A stretch of DNA of 64,000 bases, taken from NCBI GenBank assembly GCA_031272885.1, contig JAISSX010000039.1:1-64000 (forward strand). Direction: 5' to 3'. Shown piece by piece: positions 8,209-15,338 of the stretch. Position 1 is the stretch's first letter. Each line of letters begins with the position of its first letter. Origin of the DNA: Bifidobacteriaceae bacterium. Its GTDB lineage: Bacteria; Actinomycetota; Actinomycetes; Actinomycetales; WQXJ01. A program made the translations under genes and the position numbers. The notes under the pieces were generated by a model. It saw only the letters and a program-made list of their open reading frames with translations. It had not been told where the DNA came from and did no database searches.

Positions 8209-8829
8209 ATGGCCTATGTACCGTTGGTGACACGCGAAGACCTGAGCCCCGAGGGCCAGGCGGCCTGGGATGCCGAGAGGGTCCGTTCAGGGGCCGACCC
8301 AACCCACATGAAGCGCGCCCTGCTGAACCACCTGCCGTCCTACCAGGCGTTGATGAACTGGTACCCGCTGTACGCCGAGGTGGAGCGGATTGTGGGGGCG
8401 CGCGGTGCGGTGGTCTACTCGTTCGCCATCTCAACCCAGAACGAATGCCTGCTGTGCACCACCTATTTCCGGCGGGCGCTGAAGAACCGGGGCGAGGACA
8501 TCAACGGCCTTGACTTCAACGAGGTGGAACAAGACTTGGCCGAGTTCGGCCGGTCGGTGGCGCGGGATCACCGCTCCGACCCGGCCCTGGTGGCGCGGCT
8601 GATCGAACGCTACGGGCACGAAGGGATTGTGGCACTGATCGGCTTCGGCATCCTGATGATCGGCAACAACATCACCAACTCGTTCCTGGGGGTGGAACTG
8701 GATCCGGGCCTCCAGGATCTGGCCGATGAACTGGCCGCCCAAGCCAAGGCGGAACTGGCTGAGCGGGAGGCTGCTGGGGGCGCCGGGGCGGCATCGGGCA
8801 GCGGCGTGGTACCGGGGGCGGGGGCGTGA
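8209..8829 (+). CDS. carboxymuconolactone decarboxylase / AhpD-like protein
   Basis: Protein of 206 residues with an AhpD-like redox motif ECLLCTTYFRRAL (Cys-Leu-Leu-Cys, about 82-85) at the start of a helix, preceded by the family helices. This is the peroxidase-related CMD superfamily. The last ~30 residues are an Ala/Glu/Gly-rich tail of low complexity. AAAGGA at 8195-8200 is its ribosome site. The stop overlaps the GTG start of the aminotransferase. The CxxC suggests thiol redox chemistry or peroxide defence rather than lactone decarboxylation. Its role in a peptide-import cluster is unknown. Confidence 0.8.
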   Translation: MAYVPLVTREDLSPEGQAAWDAERVRSGADPTHMKRALLNHLPSYQALMNWYPLYAEVERIVGARGAVVYSFAISTQNECLLCTTYFRRALKNRGEDINGLDFNEVEQDLAEFGRSVARDHRSDPALVARLIERYGHEGIVALIGFGILMIGNNITNSFLGVELDPGLQDLADELAAQAKAELAEREAAGGAGAASGSGVVPGAGA

Positions 8830-10244
8830 GCGGCCTTGACCACCCGCCCGTAGTCCAGCATCCCAGTTACGGTGTGACGCCGGCCGGCACCGACCGGTCG
8901 GTGGCCGCCGCCCGCCACCTGTGGGGACACTTCACCAACCAGGGTGTGTGGGCCGGCGGCACGGTGCCTACGGTGGTGCGCGGCGAGGGGGTCTACTTCT
9001 GGGACGGCGCCGGGCGGAAGCTGTTCGATGGCCTGTCCGGTCTGTTCGTGGTGCAGGTGGGCCACGGCCGGGTGGAATTGGCCGAAGCCGCCGCCCGGCA
9101 GGCCCGCGAACTGGCCTTCTTCCCTCTGTGGAGTTATGCCCATGTGCCGGCCATCGACCTGGCGGAACGGCTGGCGTGGCTGGCGCCGGGAGACCTGAAC
9201 CACGTCTTCTTCACCACCGGCGGCGGCGAGGCGGTGGAGACGGCCTGGAAGCTAGCCAAGCAGTATTGGGCGCTGCGCGGCCGGCCGCACAAGCGGCAGG
9301 TGATCTCGCGGGCAGGGGCCTACCACGGCACCACGCACGGGGCCTTGTCGTTGACCCGCATATCGCCGTACGTGGAGCCGTTCGCGCCCGTGGTGGAGGG
9401 GGCTTCCGAGGCCCCTTCCGTCAATGCCTACCGCTCTGACCAGGTGTTTTGGGATGACCCAGCCGGTTTTGGGGCCTGGGCGGCGGACGGCCTGGAGAAG
9501 GCCATCCTGGACGCCGGGCCGGACAATGTGGCGGCGTTCTTCGTGGAGCCGGTCCAAAACTCCGGTGGCTGCTTTGTGCCGCCGCCGGGGTACTTCGAGC
9601 GAGTGCGGCAGATCTGCGACGAATACGACGTGTTGCTGGTGTCCGACGAGGTGATCTGCGCCTATGGCCGCACCGGCGGCTACTTTGCCTACGGCGACCT
9701 GGGTTACCGGCCGGACATTGTCACCACTTCGAAGGGGCTGACCTCGGGCTATTCGCCGTTGGGGGCAGTGCTGGTGTCTGATGCGGTTTATGAGCCGTTT
9801 GCCTCCGGGGAGACGTATTTCAAGCACGGTTTCACCTTTGGCGGGCATCCGGTGAGCTGCGCGGTGGCGTGGGCCAACCTGGACCTGTTCGAGGCCGAGG
9901 GCCTGGTGGACCGGGTGCGGCAACTGTCGCCTTCGTTCCGGGCCGAGTTGGAGGCGCTGAAGGACATCCCGATTGTGGGCGATGTCCGTGGCGCGGGCTA
10001 CTTCTTCGGCATCGAGTTGACCAGGGACCAGGCGACGCGGGAGCGGTTCACCGAGGCCGAATCCGACCGGATCCGGGCCTACCTGAACCCGGCCCTCTAC
10101 GAGGCCGGGCTCTACTGCCGGGCCGATGACCGCGGTGACGTGGTGGTCCAGTTGGCGCCGCCGCTGATCAGCGGGCCGGAGGACTTCCGCTTCATCGCCC
10201 GCGTGCTGCGGGAGGTGTTCACCGAAGTCGCCACCGGGTTGTAG
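8826..10244 (+). CDS. class III (omega) aminotransferase
   Basis: PLP-dependent aminotransferase of 472 residues that would move the terminal amino group of an omega-amino acid or diamine to a keto acid. Family features are DGAGRKLFDGLSGLFVVQVGHG, FFTTGGGEAVETAWKLA for phosphate binding, the PLP-pyridine Asp in LLVSDEVICAYGRTG, the Schiff-base Lys in TTSKGLTSGYSPLGAV, and FKHGFTFGGHPVSCAVA. GTG 8826 overlaps the upstream stop. It is the last gene of the hydrolase/ABC/AhpD-like cluster and suggests the imported compound carries an amine. Confidence 0.92.
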   Translation: MSGLDHPPVVQHPSYGVTPAGTDRSVAAARHLWGHFTNQGVWAGGTVPTVVRGEGVYFWDGAGRKLFDGLSGLFVVQVGHGRVELAEAAARQARELAFFPLWSYAHVPAIDLAERLAWLAPGDLNHVFFTTGGGEAVETAWKLAKQYWALRGRPHKRQVISRAGAYHGTTHGALSLTRISPYVEPFAPVVEGASEAPSVNAYRSDQVFWDDPAGFGAWAADGLEKAILDAGPDNVAAFFVEPVQNSGGCFVPPPGYFERVRQICDEYDVLLVSDEVICAYGRTGGYFAYGDLGYRPDIVTTSKGLTSGYSPLGAVLVSDAVYEPFASGETYFKHGFTFGGHPVSCAVAWANLDLFEAEGLVDRVRQLSPSFRAELEALKDIPIVGDVRGAGYFFGIELTRDQATRERFTEAESDRIRAYLNPALYEAGLYCRADDRGDVVVQLAPPLISGPEDFRFIARVLREVFTEVATGL

Positions 10245-10365
10245 CCGCTTCTCCCACGAGATGCCCCGCCTGAGCCCAACGCAGCACGCGACGCGCTCGC
10301 GCGATTGGAGACTTTCGCAGCTTTCGCCGTTTGCGTTTCTTTCGCTTAGGCAGGATACTGGTGCC

Positions 10366-10827
10366 ATGACACCGGTGATGGCTCCAGAGACGATCCTGCC
10401 GCCCAGTGAGCCAGCGGAACGGGCCAACCTCGCCGAGTACGCGGCCGCAGGCCAGGGCACCGCTGTGCCCGAACCGCTGCGCCGCGTCCTGGAAGCGGCG
10501 GCCAGCGCCTTGTCTCGTGGTTCAGCCGTCACCGTCACGCCCATGTCCACTGTGCTCAGCACCACGGAGGCTGCTGCCTTGCTGAGCATCTCCCGCCCAA
10601 CTCTGGTGAAACTGCTGGAGGAAGGCAAGATCCCATTTGAGCAGCCGAGCGCGCATCGACTGGTTCGCCTAGAGGACGTGTTGGCCTACAAGGAATCCAG
10701 AAGCTCGATACGGCGAGCCTTCCTGGATGAGAGCCTCCGCGAGGCATTGGAAGACGGTTCGTTCTACGACACCGCTGACGATTATGCAGATGCCCTAGCC
10801 ACAGCAAGGCGGACTACCAGCAAGTGA
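10366..10827 (+). CDS. antitoxin with excisionase-type helix-turn-helix domain
   Basis: Antitoxin of 153 residues paired with the PIN-domain toxin downstream. The centre (about 65-110) holds a MerR/excisionase-type DNA-binding domain, TEAAALLSISRPTLVKLLEEGKIPFEQPSAHRLV. The C-terminal part would contact the toxin. The open frame extends 105 bases further upstream, but ATG 10366 fits better: a GATACT box ends six bases before it, which suggests a leaderless transcript. The stop overlaps the toxin GTG (10824-10827). Confidence 0.8.
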   Translation: MTPVMAPETILPPSEPAERANLAEYAAAGQGTAVPEPLRRVLEAAASALSRGSAVTVTPMSTVLSTTEAAALLSISRPTLVKLLEEGKIPFEQPSAHRLVRLEDVLAYKESRSSIRRAFLDESLREALEDGSFYDTADDYADALATARRTTSK

Positions 10828-11399
10828 TCCCTGTCTTCCTCGATGCCTGCGTCCTCGCCCCCATAACCCAAGCCAACCTGCTGCCGCGCCTCGCAGAAGC
10901 GGGGCTGATTGCACCGTACTGGTCCGAGAGGATCCTCGCTGAAGTCGAAGCAGCGGTTCTTGGCTACCGCCCCGGCCTTCCTCCAGCCAGGGTGCACGCC
11001 CGTATCGACGCCATGCGGTTGTCTTTCGAAGAAGCGATGGTTATTGGATACGAAGACCGCCTGAGTGAGGTGCAAGGCCCAGATCCGAATGACCGTCACG
11101 TCATCGCCGCTGCCGCGACTTCACCCGCCAGACTGATAGTCACGCACAACCTGGCCCACTTCCCGTCCACTGCCCTCCTGCCATTCGGGCTGGAGGCCTG
11201 GCATCCTGACAGGCTCTTGACCACGCTCTTGGACAAACATGAGTCCGTCGTCATTGCGGTCCTCCAGGCTATGGCGGCGGTGATGCGCAAACCAGAGATG
11301 ACCGCCTTTGGCGTCCTTGCCGTTCTTGCAAGGTCCGGCAACCCTCGCTTCACCCAACGGTCTGCCGCCTTGCTCAGCCAAGATGAACCTAGCCCCTGA
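10824..11399 (+). CDS. PIN-domain toxin (VapC-like ribonuclease)
   Basis: Probable RNase toxin of 191 residues. The acidic active-site residues are visible: Asp in PVFLDACVLAP near the N-terminus, Glu in ILAEVEAAV, and the DPNDRHVIAAA motif with Asp, then LIVTHNLAHFP. It is longer than classical VapC (about 130 residues) and belongs to the larger PIN group that pairs with excisionase-type antitoxins. GTG start overlaps the antitoxin stop. The pair appears complete. Confidence 0.82.
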   Translation: MIPVFLDACVLAPITQANLLPRLAEAGLIAPYWSERILAEVEAAVLGYRPGLPPARVHARIDAMRLSFEEAMVIGYEDRLSEVQGPDPNDRHVIAAAATSPARLIVTHNLAHFPSTALLPFGLEAWHPDRLLTTLLDKHESVVIAVLQAMAAVMRKPEMTAFGVLAVLARSGNPRFTQRSAALLSQDEPSP

Positions 11400-11404
11400 C
11401 TGAC

Positions 11405-11701
11405 TCATCTGTTGGGCGGTTGCGGTGACGGGACGCCGGAAGCCGAACTACCCGAGTTTGCTGAATCGCTCGAAGCCTGACTATCCGCAGCCTTGTCATC
11501 ATCGACAGCCGGCGTGGCGGTCTCGGTCACCTTGATGGTCTTTGTGGCCGTCACCGTGACAGTGGCCTCGACCGTCTTGGTTTTCGTCTTAGTTACCTTG
11601 GAGGAAGCACCGGTTTCGTCCGAATCCGATGAACACCTAGTTAGCAGCAACAACGCGAACACGCCGCAGCAGGCGGCCACCCATCCTGTTCTTGAGGCCA
11701 T
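11405..11701 (-). CDS. small hypothetical exported protein, Thr/Val/Lys-rich
   Basis: About 98 residues with a hydrophobic N-terminus (WVAACCGVFALLLLTRC, about 6-22) and a low-complexity tail rich in Thr, Val and Lys, then Ser/Ala/Asp. The Cys after LLTR does not fit a lipobox because Arg sits at -1, so a membrane anchor is as likely as secretion. ATG 11701 is chosen, although the frame stays open to 11770. It converges on the PIN toxin gene with only a few bases between. I do not recognise a family, and coding status is moderate. Confidence 0.5.
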   Translation of the reverse strand: MASRTGWVAACCGVFALLLLTRCSSDSDETGASSKVTKTKTKTVEATVTVTATKTIKVTETATPAVDDDKAADSQASSDSANSGSSASGVPSPQPPNR

Positions 11702-11787
11702 GGAATTGAAGTAACGCGCATACCAACTGGCGCCCGAGGCACAACGGCCCAACCTGCCGCCGCCACCCATCTCAGCCAGGGCCTGGC

Positions 11788-12069
11788 TCAGGCTGCGTGC
11801 GCGTCCAGGTACTGGTCCACGGCCAGCCTGATGATGGCGCTGCGTGAACTGTGTTGCCGTTCGGCCACCCAGTCAAGGCGCGCCAGCTGGGCCTGCGTCA
11901 TGCGGATGCGGACCATCTGGGCCAGTGTCACTGCCTTGGGCGGGCGGCCAAGACGGTGTATCCTGGCGCGCTTCAAGTCGATTGGCCCTTCGAACGTGGC
12001 CAGCGCCGACTCCAGGTCTTCTGGTGTCACCGGCGAGCCGTCCGCCCACACACCACGATCCTTGGTCAT
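11788..12069 (-). CDS. ribbon-helix-helix (CopG-type) antitoxin
   Basis: Antitoxin of 93 residues. The C-terminal half is a ribbon-helix-helix DNA-binding domain, QMVRIRMTQAQLARLDWVAERQ then SRSAIIRLAVDQYLD (about 51-90). The N-terminal half, acidic and ending in GRPPKA, is the toxin-interacting extension typical of actinobacterial pairs. ATGA overlap (12066-12069) with the upstream gene couples the two. The order is toxin first, antitoxin second. Confidence 0.82.
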   Translation of the reverse strand: MTKDRGVWADGSPVTPEDLESALATFEGPIDLKRARIHRLGRPPKAVTLAQMVRIRMTQAQLARLDWVAERQHSSRSAIIRLAVDQYLDAHAA

Positions 12070-12410
12070 CGCCCCGCCCCTCTCTGGCCAGGCAGCAACC
12101 TGATGAACTGTCGGCGAGCTGCCATGGCGTGGATGATCAGCGGCCGGCCCTGTGGTAGGACAACACCCACTTCAAGCAGGCTGCCGCTGCCTGAGAATCC
12201 CACACACATCACCATCTTTCGGTTCTCATCGCCAAGTTCGATCAACACTGCGGGCGAGTCCAACACCGCCTTGATGTCCTCCACGCTGACTTGGTGTTTC
12301 AACGCTGATTGCAGAATCTCTGCTTGACTTATTGTATCCCAATAAGTCTGCAGGACAACAGGGTTTGGGGCAGGGGTCGTGGCTTGTTGGCGGCGGCTGC
12401 GGCGGGGCAT
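12066..12410 (-). CDS. toxin of the RHH-antitoxin pair (BrnT/DUF4258-like)
   Basis: Small protein of 114 residues encoded directly upstream of the RHH antitoxin and overlapping it. The segment SALKHQVSVEDIKAVLDSP (about 33-51) followed by GFSGSGSLLEVGVVLPQGRPLIIHAMAARRQF (about 70-101) matches the common actinobacterial toxin fold: a helix, then strands ending in an Ile-His-Ala-Met-x-x-Arg motif. GAAGGA eight bases before ATG 12410 is the ribosome site. The ribonuclease role is inferred from the family and has not been shown for this member. Confidence 0.75.
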   Translation of the reverse strand: MPRRSRRQQATTPAPNPVVLQTYWDTISQAEILQSALKHQVSVEDIKAVLDSPAVLIELGDENRKMVMCVGFSGSGSLLEVGVVLPQGRPLIIHAMAARRQFIRLLPGQRGAGR

Positions 12411-12510
12411 TGGTGCTGGTCCTTCACTTCGCACTGGTTGGTGAAGGGCTCTCTTTGATGACGCTACCGCCCACCACCGTCATTTAGCCGCCGGGCAGCC
12501 CGTGGCCGTC

Positions 12511-12516
12511 TAGGCT
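12511..12516 (+). promoter_or_regulatory. -10 box TAGGCT for ridA-like gene
   Basis: TAGGCT 34 bases before the start codon. Unlike other TAGGCT sites in this window, a leader of about 28 nt with a strong AAAGGAGAG ribosome site (12538-12546) follows, so this transcript is not leaderless. Confidence 0.5.
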
Positions 12517-12550
12517 GGACGGCAAAGCGGTTAACCCAAAGGAGAGTCCC

Positions 12551-13036
12551 ATGCCTACCGCGCAGCCGGCCGCCGGCCAGACCCCTGAACAGGCCCTCGA
12601 TGCCCTGGGCATCACGCTCCCCGCGCCTACCGCTCCGCTGGCCGCCTATGTGCCGGTTGTCACCGCCGGAGGCTTCGCCTTTGTCTCTGGCCAAGGCCCG
12701 CTACGTGATGGCCAAGCCGTCGCCCTGGGCCGGCTTGGCGCCGAAGTCTCCCCCGAACTGGGCTACGAAGCCGCCCGGGTCGCTGCCATCAACATCCTGG
12801 CCCAGCTCAAAGCCGCCCTGGGTTCGCTTGACCAGGTAGCCCAGGTGGTCAAGCTGACCGTGATGGTCGCCTCCACGCCCGAGTTCACCGGCCACCCCGC
12901 CGTGGCCAACGGCGCCAGCGAACTGTTGGCCCAGGTGTTTGGCGACGCCGGCCGCCACGCCCGCTCGGCCTTCGGGGTGGCCGCCCTACCGCTCAATTGG
13001 CCGGTCGAGGTGGACGCGATCGTTCAACTGCGGTGA
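12551..13036 (+). CDS. RidA/YjgF-family enamine deaminase-like protein
   Basis: Protein of 161 residues with the RidA (YjgF/YER057c/UK114) fold: VTAGGFAFVSGQGPL, a central region LGYEAARVAAINILAQLKAALGSLDQV, KLTVMVAS, and the C-terminal RSAFGVAALPLNWPVEVDAIVQL that carries the conserved Arg and the VEVDAI strand. Family members hydrolyse reactive enamines and imines from PLP enzymes, though this subgroup's substrate is unknown. AAAGGAGAG lies just before the start. GTGA overlap couples it to the secreted amidase downstream. Confidence 0.85.
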   Translation: MPTAQPAAGQTPEQALDALGITLPAPTAPLAAYVPVVTAGGFAFVSGQGPLRDGQAVALGRLGAEVSPELGYEAARVAAINILAQLKAALGSLDQVAQVVKLTVMVASTPEFTGHPAVANGASELLAQVFGDAGRHARSAFGVAALPLNWPVEVDAIVQLR

Positions 13037-13935
13037 CCACCTCGCTCCACAGCAGCAAGCCAAGGCGGGCCCGCCGGTTGGCGAGGGTCGGCGCCTTGGG
13101 TGCGATTCTGGTCGCCCTGGGCGCGCTCATGGTCGCCCCGGGCTTGACCCGGGATCTTTCCACCCAGGCGTTCGGCCCCCCAACTGCCGCCGATGCCGCC
13201 CCAGCCGTCCACACCACCCAACCAGTTGCGCTTGACCCCACTACGCTGGGCCTGAACCTGCCGATCTTGGCACCGGCGGCCACACCGACGACGACCCGAC
13301 CAGCCGAACCGGACCGGACGACATCGGGCACCGCCGAACCTTCACCGGAGACGGAGCCGGAACCCTTGGTGATCCACGAGGACTTCCGGACGGGCCTGGC
13401 CCACGGGCCCAAGCCGGCCGAATACCAGCGCTACATCATGCTGCATGACACGGAAGGCTGGGAGCCGCCGCAAGAGGTGATCGACATATGGGAGGAGTCA
13501 GGCAACCTGATCGCCGCCCACTTCATAATCGGGTTGGACGGTGCAGTGTGGCAGGCGGTGCCGTTGGACCAGATTGCCCACCATGCGGGGCACGGTGACA
13601 CCGGCCACGACGAGCTGTTCGGCGTGGTCCGCGATGACCGGGATGACCGCCTGGGCGGGCCGGCCGGTTATCCGGAGTGGGCCACGGCAGCGGGCATGAA
13701 CTCTTGGTCGGTGGGGATTGAACTGGTGCATGTGGGCGGCGCCGGCCGGGACTACCCGGAGGCGCAGTTGGAGGCGCTGGACCGGGTGATCGCGTACATC
13801 GACGGCTACTACGGCTTCGAATCGGTCATCATTGACCACAAGGCATGGCGGACGGGGAACTCGGACATGTCGGCGGAATTCGCGTCCTACCTGGCCAACT
13901 ACCAGGACCACCGGTCCTACCGGCCTGACCACTGA
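13033..13935 (+). CDS. secreted N-acetylmuramoyl-L-alanine amidase (amidase_2 type)
   Basis: Cell-wall hydrolase of 300 residues. An N-terminal basic segment and a hydrophobic stretch (VGALGAILVALGALMVAPG, about 18-36) act as signal or anchor, followed by a Pro/Thr/Glu-rich linker to about 110, then the zinc amidase domain: YIMLHDTEG with the first Zn His, HFIIGLDGAVWQAVPLDQIAHHAG, WSVGIELVHVG, and IIDHKAWRTGNSD. GTG 13033 overlaps the ridA-like stop. It cleaves the amide between MurNAc and the stem peptide. The signal region contains a CCCGGGCTTGACCCGGGAT stretch that resembles part of the hairpin repeat. Confidence 0.88.
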   Translation: MTTSLHSSKPRRARRLARVGALGAILVALGALMVAPGLTRDLSTQAFGPPTAADAAPAVHTTQPVALDPTTLGLNLPILAPAATPTTTRPAEPDRTTSGTAEPSPETEPEPLVIHEDFRTGLAHGPKPAEYQRYIMLHDTEGWEPPQEVIDIWEESGNLIAAHFIIGLDGAVWQAVPLDQIAHHAGHGDTGHDELFGVVRDDRDDRLGGPAGYPEWATAAGMNSWSVGIELVHVGGAGRDYPEAQLEALDRVIAYIDGYYGFESVIIDHKAWRTGNSDMSAEFASYLANYQDHRSYRPDH

Positions 13936-13953
13936 CCGCACGCAGGCGGCCCG

Positions 13954-14163
13954 TCACTTGGGCCGTTGGAGCGTTGGCGCCAGGTACATCTGGGCCAACC
14001 TGCCTCCGGTGGCCTGGGCGATCAGGGCGAAATCGTGATCGGCCGAGAGCACCACCGCCCCGTTTACCTGGGCCCAGGCAGAAACCTCAATGTCGATGGG
14101 CCCCACCGCCCGCGCTAGACCGGCCTCCCACACCCCCAGGTCAAGGCGCCCGATGCCGCCCGC
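13954..14163 (-). pseudogene. 3' remnant of a PIN-domain toxin
   Basis: On the minus strand a stop-free stretch ends at TGA 13954-13956. It reads IDIEVSAWAQVNGAVVLSADHDF followed by ALIAQATGGRLAQMYLAP, the C-terminal part of a PIN-domain protein with the Ser-Ala-Asp-His-Asp acidic motif. No start codon or N-terminal Asp motif lies upstream in frame, so the gene has lost its 5' part. It sits downstream of, and convergent with, the amidase gene. Confidence 0.6.
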
Positions 14164-14340
14164 CGAGTAGCAACGAGAACCTCCACCGGGCGAACCGGAC
14201 TGTTATCCACAGGTTTGTCTTTTTCAGTTGTGGCTTCGGCGTGTTCTTGCCATGGTGGACGGGTCTCTCAACCGTGAGAGCCTCGCGACCCAGACCATCG
14301 GGCTGCACTATTTTGGTGCTACCATAATCAGGCGAGGAGG

Positions 14341-14615
14341 CACTGCGGTACCACCAGTGGAAATGACCCAAAGTGGTTCAGGCACGGCTTCGACTTCGAG
14401 GAGGCCATCTGCGTCATGGCCAACCCAGTAGGCCTGGAAGTGTTCCACGACACTCCCCACGGCTACACAGTTGCCTACGTGGGCTACCCAAACGAAGGGC
14501 GAACCGACCCGTGGAGTTGCTGGCGGAGGTCATGTTCCCGCGAACGGTCAAGGTGTTCCACATCAGTGACCTGACCGACCATTGGCGGCATCTGTGGAAG
14601 GACCAGTCAGCATGA
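14341..14615 (+). pseudogene. frameshifted BrnT-like toxin
   Basis: One frame from about 14341 reads KWFRHGFDFEEAICVMANP followed by VGLEVFHDTPHGYTVAYVGYPNEGRTDP, the N-terminal two thirds of a BrnT/DUF4258-like toxin. Near 14505 the reading switches frame to PVELLAEVMFPRTVKVFHIS and a stop at 14613-14615. One indel explains both halves. The stop overlaps the start of the intact RHH antitoxin as ATGA, the arrangement of a working TA pair, so this is a recently disabled toxin or a sequencing indel. Confidence 0.7.
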
Positions 14616-14959
14616 AACCCGAGGAAGAAGCCCACTACTGGACCCTGAGCGACCAGGCCCAACGAGGCGAGCTGCGCCCCGACCAGCCAGGCGAGCACGC
14701 ACTCTACGGCGAAGCGGCCGTCACCCGGGCACGGCAGATCCTGATGGAGGCCACCCAAGCCGACACCATCGAAGACGCGCTTCAAGTGGCGCGACGCGGC
14801 CGGCCTCGCCTGTCGCCCGGCCAGGGCCGCTCACCGGTGGCCCGCACCCGCCTGGCCGAAGACGAGGATCAAGCCCTCACCGAGTTGGCCCGCCGTACCG
14901 GCAAATCAAGGTCAGAACTGATCCGGGAAGGCGTCCGCCTGCGCCTCGCCGCCGCCTGA
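14612..14959 (+). CDS. ribbon-helix-helix antitoxin, toxin partner frameshifted
   Basis: Antitoxin of 115 residues. N-terminal region acidic and helical (about 1-65), then GRPRLSP and a ribbon-helix-helix domain, RTRLAEDEDQALTELARRT then SRSELIREGVRLRLAA (about 82-115). ATG 14612 overlaps the stop of the broken toxin. It has no frameshift or internal stop, so it may still be made and could act on toxins elsewhere. Confidence 0.75.
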   Translation: MKPEEEAHYWTLSDQAQRGELRPDQPGEHALYGEAAVTRARQILMEATQADTIEDALQVARRGRPRLSPGQGRSPVARTRLAEDEDQALTELARRTGKSRSELIREGVRLRLAAA

Positions 14960-15338
14960 GAACTAGGGTCGTTGCCCGGCTTGCCTCCCTGGCCCGCCTC
15001 TCCCTGACCGACCAGTTTCTGTCGCCCGTGACGCGGCATGGGCTACTCAGTCTCCCCCACGGCTTTGATGAGGTGCCGGGCGAGGGCGGAAAATGCGGGC
15101 GCGATGGTGGGGTCGCCGAAAGCGGCCCGGGCGGCTAGTTGCGGCAAGTGCGTTCGGTCACCGGGATCGTCAAGCGCAAGGACGAGGAGCGCTGGGCCGA
15201 GTACCGCACCAAGCGCCTACCGGTAGTACCGACAATACAGTAGTTAGGGCAGGCTAAACGAAGCTCCATCCCATAAAGTCCATCCATTTGATATAATGAG
15301 ACATTGAGCCACACTACTGCTTCTGAGAGGAATCACTG
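14960..15338. other. gene-poor stretch with short coding scraps and a promoter
   Basis: There is no intact gene here. A minus-strand scrap ending at TAG 15043-15045 reads LAARAAFGDPTIAPAFSALA, and a plus-strand scrap at 15148-15243 reads VRSVTGIVKRKDEERWAEYR. Both look like C-terminal tails of lost genes, but I cannot assign families. The right end holds the promoter of the 15.3-kb gene. Confidence 0.5.
15266..15297 (+). promoter_or_regulatory. promoter with CATCCA-type half-sites before the mutarotase-like gene
   Basis: A perfect TATAAT -10 box lies at 15292-15297. Just upstream are two direct CCATCC repeats 14 bp apart (15266-15271 and 15280-15285), the second containing a full CATCCA (15281-15286). 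The same CATCCA half-site forms the palindrome in the promoter of the opposing sugar ABC operon near 25.58 kb, so one regulator may control both. No good -35 box is seen. Confidence 0.5.

Noticed and set aside
11405-11701. lipoprotein assignment for the Thr/Val-rich protein
   Set aside because: Arg at -1 of the Cys does not fit a lipobox.
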